In this document: positions 7,855 through 13,841 of the stretch, one piece after another
Layout of the letters: every line of letters starts with the position of its first letter
Numbering within the stretch: position 1 is the first letter of the stretch
From: Anaerolineales bacterium
GTDB taxonomy: Bacteria; Chloroflexota; Anaerolineae; 4572-78; J111
Reading direction: 5' to 3'
Assembly: GCA_020634935.1 (NCBI GenBank)
Contig: JACKAT010000076.1
Span: 1 to 18,796, forward strand
Length of the DNA stretch: 18,796 bases
The notes under the pieces: generated by a model
Database searches by the model: none
The model's input: only the letters and a program-made list of their open reading frames with translations
Told to the model about the DNA's origin: nothing
Position numbers and translations under genes: made by a program

Positions 7855-8514
7855 ATGGGGGTTATAGGGTATATTCGAGTTAGTACTGACAAGCAGGATG
7901 CGGCTAAACAGCGGCATCTATTATTGGAGTATGCTCAACAGCATCAGTTGATGATCGAGGAATTCATTGAGGTCGAGATCTCGTCCCGCAAAAGTCGGAA
8001 AGAGCGACGTATCGACGAGTTGCTGTCCAGATTGGATAAAAACGATCTCCTGCTGGTCGCAGAACTCAGCCGACTGGGGCGGAATATGATGGAAGTCTTA
8101 AATATCATTACGGAGTTGAGCGAACGAGATGTCGAGATTGTTTTCGTACGCCAACCCGAGCTGTCGACTACGGGTCCGCACGGAAAATTACTACTGGCCA
8201 TTTACAGTTACTTTGCCGAAACAGAACGAGATTTCATTTCCATTCGAACCAAGCAAGGCTTAGCCGCCGCCAAAGCCAACGGGGTTCAATTGGGCCGGCC
8301 CAGAGGCAGCAAAAATAAAGAGCGAGCCTTGGATCCCTGTAGGGAGCAAATCAAGCATTATTTGCAGATGGGCTTAAATTTGGCGTCGATACAAACCATC
8401 ATCAATAACCAGCTGGAGCAGCCGATTACCTACACGTCTTATCGCTATTTTGTCAGACATGATCAAGATCTGTGGCCGTTGTGGCAAGACCAAAAAGAAA
8501 AAGCATCTACTTAA
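7855..8514 (+). CDS. Serine recombinase (resolvase/invertase family)
   Basis: This 219-residue protein has the small-serine-recombinase layout. YIRVSTDKQD supplies R8 and the nucleophile S10. LSRLGRNMMEV supplies R73 and R76. The long E-helix region (about 121-151) runs from YFAETERDF to ANGVQLGRPRGSK. The C-terminal part after residue 152 is an HTH-like DNA-binding region, somewhat longer than a minimal resolvase tail. The ATG at 7855 follows a GGGG stretch at 7847-7850. It catalyses site-specific cutting and rejoining through a phosphoserine link; its recombination site was not identified. It follows drmC on the same strand behind an AT-rich leader and may have driven mobility of the defence block. 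Resolvase and invertase roles cannot be told apart here. Confidence 0.88.
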   Translation: MGVIGYIRVSTDKQDAAKQRHLLLEYAQQHQLMIEEFIEVEISSRKSRKERRIDELLSRLDKNDLLLVAELSRLGRNMMEVLNIITELSERDVEIVFVRQPELSTTGPHGKLLLAIYSYFAETERDFISIRTKQGLAAAKANGVQLGRPRGSKNKERALDPCREQIKHYLQMGLNLASIQTIINNQLEQPITYTSYRYFVRHDQDLWPLWQDQKEKAST

Positions 8515-8548
8515 ATTATCACCAGCTAAATCGTAAAACTTGCTGGCT

Positions 8549-8866
8549 CTACAGGGAAGTTGAAGCCGGTTGAGGGGTGGGGATATTGCACAGCGTATCA
8601 TAAATGGTCTTTGCCTGCTCAAGATTTTGGTTTTCCGGAGTCTCCACCGGTAGCCAGCGAACCCGCTCATTCCCTGGCATTATTGTCTCAATCTCGGCCA
8701 AAGTAATCTGACTTTCCCGGATTTTTTTAGCAAGGTCGGCGCCGACCCGTCCCCAGGTCAGCGTGTTATAGTAGAACGAGAGTCCACCCTGGTTGTCTTC
8801 AATCACATAGGCTTGGTTAATCCAGACACCATCTTCATTTAAATATTGTAGACGTCGAACTCTCAT
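8549..8866 (-). CDS. Hypothetical small protein
   Basis: This 105-residue protein is not recognised. It starts MRVRRLQYLNEDGVW and contains a Trp- and Tyr-rich middle (LSFYYNTLTWGRVG) followed by a charged helix. No signal peptide or membrane segment is seen. The ATG at 8866 overlaps the TGA of an upstream frame as ATGA, and AAAGGAG precedes it within that frame, which supports real translation by coupling. It is convergent with the serine recombinase gene, 34 nt apart. The upstream partner is truncated, so this gene was probably the second gene of a two-gene unit, perhaps a small accessory or toxin-antitoxin-like pair. That last idea is a guess from size and overlap only. Confidence 0.55.
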   Translation of the reverse strand: MRVRRLQYLNEDGVWINQAYVIEDNQGGLSFYYNTLTWGRVGADLAKKIRESQITLAEIETIMPGNERVRWLPVETPENQNLEQAKTIYDTLCNIPTPQPASTSL

Positions 8867-8987
8867 GCCCGTGCTCCTTTAAGTTGCTCCAACAGATGCT
8901 CTGCCTCAGAAATTTTATCATCCTCTAAAATATACACGCCAATATCGCTTTCTAAAAATAACTGGCTAAATTTGGCTTCTTCCCTTA
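8863..8987 (-). pseudogene. 3' remnant of a gene coupled to the downstream small gene
   Basis: About 40 codons are open, ending ...EHLLEQLKGARA with a TGA at 8865-8863 that overlaps the next ATG. The frame is closed upstream by a TAA, with no ATG and no plausible start or Shine-Dalgarno. Residues such as FLESDIGVYILEDDKIS look like normal coding sequence. The parent protein is not recognised. This appears to be the tail of a gene whose front was lost at about 8990. Confidence 0.45.
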
Positions 8988-9001
8988 ATTAAAAAGAGTT
9001 C

Positions 9002-9007
9002 TATAAT
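9002..9007 (+). promoter_or_regulatory. Consensus -10 box (TATAAT) just upstream of the WGR-like gene
   Basis: TATAAT lies 9 nt before the ATG at 9017, so transcription would begin almost at the start codon and give a leaderless or very short-leader mRNA. No good -35 is seen at the expected distance, so confidence is limited. Confidence 0.35.
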
Positions 9008-9016
9008 GAATAGTAT

Positions 9017-9340
9017 ATGAAATCCGAAACGAATGAGACAACTCGATGGGCAACTCCGCCCGAAGATTTCCGATATCTGCTGTTCGAGCGGGTCAATCCT
9101 GAACGCAACGAAGATCGCTTTTATTATCTGGGCTTTATGCCGGCCTTAGAAGGATTAGCTATCGTGCGGATCTATGGCCGAAAGGGGGAGATGCAGCGGG
9201 TTTTGCCGCCTCTTCCGTTCGACTCGCTCGACGCGGCCTGGCCGACGCTGCGCCGCTGCATCGAAACCCGGCTGCGCCGGAACTACACCATCGTCCAGCC
9301 ACGTGAATATCTATCTGGGGAAATTCCCCAGATAGGTTAG
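9017..9340 (+). CDS. Small WGR-domain-like protein
   Basis: This 107-residue protein has the pattern of a stand-alone WGR-like domain. It contains RFYYLGFMPALEGLAIVRIYG, then RKGEMQRVLPPLPF, then a helix with Ala-Trp and an Arg-rich end (LDAAWPTLRRCIETRLRR) and a closing YTIVQP. WGR domains are associated with nucleic-acid-linked proteins such as PARP and some bacterial MolR-like proteins; the exact role of short free forms is not known. There is no Shine-Dalgarno, but a TATAAT lies just upstream. The last residues (YLSGEIPQ) are encoded by one side of a perfect palindrome that runs to within two bases of the stop codon, suggesting the natural C-terminus was replaced or is shared with a structural element. 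The family call is moderate. Confidence 0.5.
   Translation: MKSETNETTRWATPPEDFRYLLFERVNPERNEDRFYYLGFMPALEGLAIVRIYGRKGEMQRVLPPLPFDSLDAAWPTLRRCIETRLRRNYTIVQPREYLSGEIPQIG
9311..9335. repeat. 25-bp perfect palindrome at the end of the WGR-like gene
   Basis: The arms are ctatctggggaa (9311-9322) and ttccccagatag (9324-9335) around one central A. It ends two bases before the TAG stop of the WGR-like gene. As RNA it would fold into a strong hairpin with a GGGG-CCCC core. No U tract follows directly, so a standard intrinsic terminator is not certain. Confidence 0.75.
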
Positions 9341-9347
9341 CGTTTAA

Positions 9348-9464
9348 CAATTACTCGAACAGAGGTGGGATGATCTCAAGCTGACGCTTCAGTTCGGGCG
9401 GATTGAGACCGCGGCGCTACCGGTGACGTTTTGTTTGGATGCTACCCAATTAGGTCCGCCTTAG
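9348..9464 (+). pseudogene. Possible decayed coding fragment
   Basis: A 38-codon open stretch lies between an in-frame TAA at 9345 and a TAG at 9462. It contains QLLEQRWDDLKLTLQFGR and then IETAALPVTFCLDATQLGPP, which has coding-like composition and a GC-rich third position. There is no start codon or Shine-Dalgarno. The parent gene is not recognised. It could equally be chance, given its length. Confidence 0.25.
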
Positions 9465-9496
9465 ATTTTTCCTGAATTGGAGCGGAATAGTAAATG

Positions 9497-9504
9497 CAAA
9501 ATTT
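9497..9504. repeat. IS66 target-site duplication, left copy
   Basis: The octamer caaaattt directly abuts the left terminal repeat and is identical to 10984-10991. Confidence 0.9.
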
Positions 9505-9518
9505 GTATTTACATACAG
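9505..9518 (+). repeat. IS66 left terminal inverted repeat
   Basis: The sequence gtatttacatacag matches the reverse complement of 10970-10983 at 12 of 14 positions. The two mismatches are at positions 4 and 5. Confidence 0.9.
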
Positions 9519-9566
9519 TGAAAAATTCTCATTAAGAACTAACAAAAATATGGCATACCAGGAGGT

Positions 9567-10979
9567 ATGATTCGGGCTGAACTAGAAAAGCTGACAAAAG
9601 AAGAGTTGATTGAATTGGTCTTGGAACAAGCCCAACGCCTGACGGAAATTGAACAGGTAATGGTCAGCATCAGGGCTGAACTAGACCAGTTGCGCCAGGA
9701 GCACAACGGGCCCCGGAAACCGCCCCCCACCTCCAAGAACTCCTCCCAACCCCCTTCACGAGACCAGAAAGCCAACAAACCGCAGGGTAGCCCCAAGCGT
9801 AAACACGGTCGCGGTTATGGACATGATAAAGCCCAACGGCAGTGGGTGGCTGAACCGGATGAGGTAGTTGAACTCAAGGCCGAGCAGTGTCCCAGGTGCC
9901 AGGGCGATTTGAGGCCTGCGGCCGCCAAGGTCGTGGCGGTGAACCAGATCACGGAGTTGCCTGAACCCAAAGCCAAAGTGATTGAGGTTCGGCAGTACGA
10001 AGTCCAATGTCCTGACTGTGGTCACAGCCAGCGGGCTGAACCGCCCCAAGGTTTAGAGATGGAGCGGGTCTTTGGAAGCCGGTTGGAAGCCACCACGGTC
10101 TACTATCGACACCAGCAACATATGAGTTATGAACGAACCCAAAAAGCCTTACAAGACTTACACGGGGTTGAGTTGAGCCAGGGGGCCATCAACCGCATGA
10201 TGGGTCGCGTCGGACGGGCCGCTACCCAAGAGCTTGAGGCTATTGCAGCCGTCGTGCGGCAAAGTGCGGTGGTCAACAGTGACGAAACTGGGGCGCGGGT
10301 GGCCGGTCGCACCTGGTGGCATTGGGTCTTTTGGACACTCACAGCAGTGTTGCATGTCATTAAACCTTCGCGGGCCGCAGCCGTCATTGACAAGGTGATG
10401 GCCGATAGCAACGTTGAAGTCTGGGGCAGTGATTGTTTACCGGCTCAACTCAAGGCTGACCGACTCCACCGCCAACTGTGTCTGGCTCACCAGAACCGTG
10501 ATCTGCAACGGGTCATTGACCACTATCCGCAAGGCTGGTGGCCCCGCGCCGTGCAAACCTTGTTCCGAGCCGCTATCGCCCTGCATCATCGTCGTGACCA
10601 ACTCTCGCCTGAACATTTCCAAGCTTATCGACATCGTCTGGAACGTCTAGGTGATTGGTTGTTAACTCGCTCACCTCCTCAGTTCGAAGCTGTTAAGTTA
10701 CACAAACGTTATCTCAAGCACCGCCAACATCTGTTTGTCTTTCTGTACCGGACTGATGTTGAACCCACCAACAATGTGGCTGAACGGGCTTTGCGACCGG
10801 CGGTCATCCATCGCAAAGTCACCGGTGGCTTTCGCTCTCAATGGGGCGCTGAAGCTTATGTTGCTTTGGCTTCTGTCATTGACACAGCCAAGTTGCATGG
10901 TCGCTCTCCCTTTGAGGCTATTCAACAACTCTTCCCTCAACCTGCTTTTCCTATCCCTCTTTACCTGTCCTGTATGTAG
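9567..10979 (+). CDS. tnpC: IS66-family transposase (TnpC type)
   Basis: This 470-residue DDE transposase has the full IS66 layout. An N-terminal leucine-rich coiled coil spans about residues 5-45. A Pro/Ser-rich linker (PPPTSKNSSQPPSRD) follows. A zinc-finger pair is formed by C108-x2-C111 and C148-x2-C151. The catalytic core has D239 in NSDETGARV, D289 in WGSDCLP and E406 in VEPTNNVAERALRP. The length is near the family norm and no frameshift is seen. The Shine-Dalgarno GGAGG (9561-9565) is only one base from the ATG. A 6-codon frame from 9550 (MAYQEV) ends in TGA overlapping that ATG, so initiation may be coupled to it. It inserts and moves the element carrying it, and it looks intact. Confidence 0.95.
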   Translation: MIRAELEKLTKEELIELVLEQAQRLTEIEQVMVSIRAELDQLRQEHNGPRKPPPTSKNSSQPPSRDQKANKPQGSPKRKHGRGYGHDKAQRQWVAEPDEVVELKAEQCPRCQGDLRPAAAKVVAVNQITELPEPKAKVIEVRQYEVQCPDCGHSQRAEPPQGLEMERVFGSRLEATTVYYRHQQHMSYERTQKALQDLHGVELSQGAINRMMGRVGRAATQELEAIAAVVRQSAVVNSDETGARVAGRTWWHWVFWTLTAVLHVIKPSRAAAVIDKVMADSNVEVWGSDCLPAQLKADRLHRQLCLAHQNRDLQRVIDHYPQGWWPRAVQTLFRAAIALHHRRDQLSPEHFQAYRHRLERLGDWLLTRSPPQFEAVKLHKRYLKHRQHLFVFLYRTDVEPTNNVAERALRPAVIHRKVTGGFRSQWGAEAYVALASVIDTAKLHGRSPFEAIQQLFPQPAFPIPLYLSCM

Positions 10980-10983
10980 TTAC
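10970..10983 (-). repeat. IS66 right terminal inverted repeat
   Basis: The sequence ctgtatgtagttac overlaps the transposase stop codon (TAG at 10977-10979), so the last codons of the gene double as the transposition end. Confidence 0.9.
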
Positions 10984-10991
10984 CAAAATTT
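10984..10991. repeat. IS66 target-site duplication, right copy
   Basis: The octamer caaaattt directly abuts the right terminal repeat and is identical to 9497-9504. Removing the element and one copy restores the pre-insertion sequence. Confidence 0.9.
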
Positions 10992-11010
10992 AGTCTTGAT
11001 GTCGATGGCT

Positions 11011-12009
11011 CTACTTATAATCGACGTACCACCCTTCACTTAACCGAGGAATACGCCCCGCCTCTCGCCTCCGCCAAGACGTGGCTCGATAGTTGGCCGT
11101 ATCGGTCAACACCCGCAGCCGGCTGACGGCGGTGCTGTTGAGAAACCGGTCGCGAGCCGCATCATTGGCAATGTCCAGCGCCTCGTTCCAGATGGCCCGA
11201 CCGGCCACAAAACCGCTGGCTCCGGCTTCACAGGCTATCTCAACCTGTCGCTGGAAGGTGGTGAAATCGACCCCGGCGCTCAGAATCACCCACGGCACAT
11301 CGCCACTAATCTCAGAGAGACGGCGACAATAACCGACCATTTTGGTCTCATCGGTTTCATGGTCGGCGTCGGTGGGGAACTCGGCCTTGAGGATATCGAC
11401 CCCCAGCAGCACCAGCCGGCGGGCCGACTCCAGCACCAACTCCGGGCGTTGGGCGGCGAAGGTGGGGTCGCTCTTTTTCTGGTTGGGATCGAGCGGGTAG
11501 CAGATCGGTTCCAGCATCAACGGGATTTCATAGGTATCACATTCAGCCGCCACCTGGCGAACGACCTCTTCCTGCGCGGCGGCATTCGGCGCGTCGGGGT
11601 GATAGTGGAGCAGCAGCTTGACTCCGGCTCCGCCCATGCGCCGGATCGCCTCCACACTCCAGCCCTCCAATAAAGCAGTCGTTTCACGCATCGCCGCGCT
11701 GCCGTAGCTGGACTTCTCGCGGGCCACGGCAAAGCCGACGCCCTTCGGCAGCACACCCTCGGCCAACACCGGCCCGGCGCTGTACAGCGGATCGAGCAGC
11801 ACGGCGCTGGCGTGAGGAGCCAACGCCGTGGCGATACGGATTTTCTCCGCTGCGACCGTCTCCCAGGCGGCCTCGGCCACCCCCAGTGTCTGGCTTAAAG
11901 CAGCGACAAAGACATCCCGATGGTCAAAAGCCGCCATCGCGAACACATCAAATTCATTGGTCAACTGTTGCAAACAGTGGATCTTTCCCAAAGAAAGCGG
12001 TTTGGTCAT
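11011..12009 (-). CDS. LacD-like class I aldolase, probable 2-deoxy-5-keto-gluconate 6-phosphate aldolase of inositol breakdown
   Basis: This 332-residue TIM-barrel aldolase resembles tagatose-1,6-bisphosphate aldolase (LacD, DeoC/LacD family). Visible features are FAMAAFDHRDVF (about 23-34), GAGVKLLLHYHPDAP with K131, an EP segment LMLEPICYP, and LGVDILKAEFPTD, in which K208 aligns with the LacD Schiff-base lysine. Start ATG 12009 has AGAGGAG 9 nt upstream. It is the last gene of a minus-strand iol run. No class II IolJ is visible, and IolC lacks the fused aldolase-like extension seen in some bacteria. It therefore probably cleaves the phosphorylated intermediate to dihydroxyacetone phosphate and malonate semialdehyde. 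A true tagatose-bisphosphate role is the alternative. The IS66 element lies just beyond its 3' end. Confidence 0.8.
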   Translation of the reverse strand: MTKPLSLGKIHCLQQLTNEFDVFAMAAFDHRDVFVAALSQTLGVAEAAWETVAAEKIRIATALAPHASAVLLDPLYSAGPVLAEGVLPKGVGFAVAREKSSYGSAAMRETTALLEGWSVEAIRRMGGAGVKLLLHYHPDAPNAAAQEEVVRQVAAECDTYEIPLMLEPICYPLDPNQKKSDPTFAAQRPELVLESARRLVLLGVDILKAEFPTDADHETDETKMVGYCRRLSEISGDVPWVILSAGVDFTTFQRQVEIACEAGASGFVAGRAIWNEALDIANDAARDRFLNSTAVSRLRVLTDTANYRATSWRRREAGRIPRLSEGWYVDYK

Positions 12010-12050
12010 AGTAAGTTGCTCCTCTAAATTGGTTGGATTGTTAGTTAGTT

Positions 12051-12123
12051 GGTTGGTTGGATAATTGGATAGTTAGGTGGAACCCCCATCTAACTACTCA
12101 ACAAACAAACCATCCAACCAACC
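12051..12123. repeat. Composite inverted repeat between the aldolase gene and iolA
   Basis: The outer arms ggttggttggat (12051-12062) and atccaaccaacc (12112-12123) are perfect over 12 bp. A nested pair, tagttaggtgg (12070-12080) and ccatctaacta (12086-12096), matches at 10 of 11. The left side continues upstream as TTGG/TTAG tetramers from about 12031. The structure could be a transcript-stabilising hairpin or a dispersed repeat; no U tract suggests a terminator. Confidence 0.7.
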
Positions 12124-12132
12124 GCCTAGCCC

Positions 12133-13605
12133 CTAAAACTGGCGGCTCCACTCTCTGGGCCAGCGTTCGATGACGACTTTGGTTTGGGTGTAGAACTCGA
12201 CGCTGTGATGGCCTTGACCGTGCAGGTCGCCGAAGAAGCTCTCATTCCAACCGCTGAAGGGGAAGTAGGCAATCGGCGCGGCCACCCCGATGTTGACCCC
12301 GATGTTGCCGGCGTCGGCTTCGTAGCGGAACTTGCGGGCCGCGGCCCCACTGCTGGTGAAGATACAGGCCATATTGCCGAAAGTGCGGTCGTTGACCATC
12401 TGGATGGCCTCATCGACATCGCCGGCTCGCATCACGCTCAGGACCGGCCCGAAGATTTCGGTTTTGGCGATTTCACCCTTGGGCGGGACGTGGTCGAGTA
12501 CGGTGGGGAAGACAAAGTAGCCGTCTTCATAGCCGTTGACCGTTTTGTTCCGACCATCGACTACAAGCTTGGCCCCTTCTTCTGCGCCTTGGCCGATCAA
12601 GCCTTCGATGCGAGTCTTGCTGTTGCTATCGATAACCGGCCCCATTTCGATGCCGTCATCCAGGCCGTAGCCGACTTTGCGACTGGCGGCGGCATCGGCG
12701 ATGCGCTCGATGAACGCGTCTTGGGCCGAGCCAATGGTGATCGCCACCGAGGCGGCCAGACAGCGCTGGCCGGCGCAGCCAAAGGCCGAGTCGGCCATAA
12801 TCCGGGTGGTCATGTCCATGTCGGCGTCGGGCATGACCACGACCGGGTTCTTGGCCCCGCCCTGGCACTGGGCTCGCTTGCCGTTGGCGGTGGCCCGGCT
12901 GTAGATGTATTTGGCCACCGGGGTCGAGCCGACGAAGCTGATGGCTCGCACGGCCGGATGATCGAGCAGGGCATCGACGGTTTCTTTACCGCCGTTGACC
13001 AGTTGCAGCACGCCCGGCGGGAAGCCGGCCTGCTCAATCAATTCAAAGGCGCGTTGGCTGGCCATCGGCACTTTTTCGCTGGGTTTGAGGATAAAGCAGT
13101 TACCGGTGGCGACGGCATAAGGCAGGAACCAGAAGGGGATCATCGCCGGGAAGTTGAAGGGGGTGATGGCGGCGACCACGCCCAGCGGTTGGCGGATCAT
13201 ATGCTCATCGATGCCGCGGGCGATGTCTTCATTATTGTAGCCCTGCATTAGCATAGGGATGCCACAGGCGACCTCCACGTTTTCGATGCCGCGCTGCAAC
13301 TCGCCAATGCTCTCATTGTAAGTCTTGCCGCACTCGTTGGTGATAATGCGGGCCAGTTCGTCCCGATGTTCCTCCATCAGCCCCTTAAGTTTGAACAGAT
13401 ATTGAATTCTTTCACCGGCCGGGGTTCTTCGCCACTCGACGAAGGCTTCGGCGGCTTTATTGACCGCGGCGTCGACTTCCGCGCCGGGACTGAGGGGCAC
13501 GGTGGTCATGGCCTGGGCGGTGGCCGGGTTGATCACATCCAGATAAAGGCTGGTTGAGGAGCGGGTCCACGTCCCGCCGATAAAGTTCAGTAATTGATTT
13601 GACAT
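12133..13605 (-). CDS. iolA: CoA-acylating methylmalonate/malonate-semialdehyde dehydrogenase
   Basis: This 490-residue protein of the MmsA/IolA family converts malonate semialdehyde, NAD+ and CoA to acetyl-CoA and CO2, the last step of inositol catabolism. It can act on methylmalonate semialdehyde as well. Seen in the sequence are ITPFNFPAMIPFWF with N151, ILKPSEKVP, ISFVGSTPV and the catalytic cysteine C282 in CAGQRCLAASVAI. QCQGGAKN replaces the usual glutamate-bearing ELGGK segment, as in CoA-dependent members. The length is normal for the family. Start ATG 13605 has GGAGG 6 nt upstream (plus-strand cctcc at 13612-13616). It is followed 123 nt downstream by the aldolase gene and preceded by iolD across a repeat-rich 236-nt gap. 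Confidence is high for the family, and the inositol role is supported by the neighbours. Confidence 0.93.
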   Translation of the reverse strand: MSNQLLNFIGGTWTRSSTSLYLDVINPATAQAMTTVPLSPGAEVDAAVNKAAEAFVEWRRTPAGERIQYLFKLKGLMEEHRDELARIITNECGKTYNESIGELQRGIENVEVACGIPMLMQGYNNEDIARGIDEHMIRQPLGVVAAITPFNFPAMIPFWFLPYAVATGNCFILKPSEKVPMASQRAFELIEQAGFPPGVLQLVNGGKETVDALLDHPAVRAISFVGSTPVAKYIYSRATANGKRAQCQGGAKNPVVVMPDADMDMTTRIMADSAFGCAGQRCLAASVAITIGSAQDAFIERIADAAASRKVGYGLDDGIEMGPVIDSNSKTRIEGLIGQGAEEGAKLVVDGRNKTVNGYEDGYFVFPTVLDHVPPKGEIAKTEIFGPVLSVMRAGDVDEAIQMVNDRTFGNMACIFTSSGAAARKFRYEADAGNIGVNIGVAAPIAYFPFSGWNESFFGDLHGQGHHSVEFYTQTKVVIERWPREWSRQF

Positions 13606-13623
13606 AGAGTACCTCCGAGAGTT

Positions 13624-13671
13624 AGGGCGTAGGGCGTAGGGCGTAAATTATCCTTACGCCCTACGCCCTAC
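13624..13671. repeat. Heptameric tandem repeats forming a perfect 18-bp hairpin upstream of iolA
   Basis: Three copies of agggcgt (13624-13644) face the inverse (acgccct) array. The stem pairs 13629-13646 with 13654-13671 perfectly over 18 bp, around a 7-nt loop. It lies just upstream of the iolA Shine-Dalgarno, so in mRNA it would be a very stable 5' hairpin or a processing boundary between iolD and iolA. No U tract follows. Confidence 0.85.
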
Positions 13672-13730
13672 CGGTATGATTTAAGGTTTGTATTTAAGTA
13701 GTTTTCAACTCTAAGTTGTTACATTAATTT

Positions 13731-13798
13731 AGACAGAATTAACAGGATTAATATGATTTTTCCTTATTTTAATCTTGGAAATCCTGTAAATCCTGTCT
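13731..13798. repeat. 19-bp imperfect inverted repeat between iolD and iolA
   Basis: The arm agacagaattaacaggatt (13731-13749) and its partner aatcctgtaaatcctgtct (13780-13798) are inverted with 17 of 19 matches around a 30-nt spacer. The surrounding DNA is AT-rich, unlike the genes. This is likely a dispersed repeat or a weak transcript-end structure. Confidence 0.65.
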
Positions 13799-13841
13799 AT
13801 TCATCCTGGTCTCAAACTCACAAGTTAGTTATGAAAATTAC

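Larger units (their letters stand above)
9505..10983 (+). mobile_element. Complete IS66-family insertion sequence, single-gene type, 1479 bp
   Basis: The left terminal repeat gtatttacatacag (9505-9518) and the right one ctgtatgtagttac (10970-10983) are inverted and match at 12 of 14 positions. Both outer ends begin GTA, as IS66-family ends do. Immediately outside, caaaattt occurs at 9497-9504 and again at 10984-10991, an exact 8-bp duplication, which is the IS66 target length. One transposase gene fills the element and its stop codon lies inside the right repeat. The absence of separate tnpA and tnpB genes fits the compact IS66 subgroup (ISBst12-like). The intact ends and duplication suggest a fairly recent insertion into intergenic DNA at the 3' end of the inositol cluster. 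Confidence 0.93.

Noticed and set aside
8522..8546. Terminator between the convergent recombinase gene and the small minus-strand gene
   Set aside because: Only a 5-bp ccagc/gctgg pair with a long loop and no U tract was found.
11011..11130. Plus-strand frame running from the IS66 right flank into the aldolase gene
   Set aside because: It reads into the antisense of the aldolase gene and has no start. The IS appears to have landed in a gap rather than a gene.
12184..13251. A 355-codon plus-strand open frame
   Set aside because: It is the antisense shadow of iolA, whose motifs and catalytic cysteine are unmistakable. Its translation has shadow-like, His/Gly/Asp/Val-rich composition.
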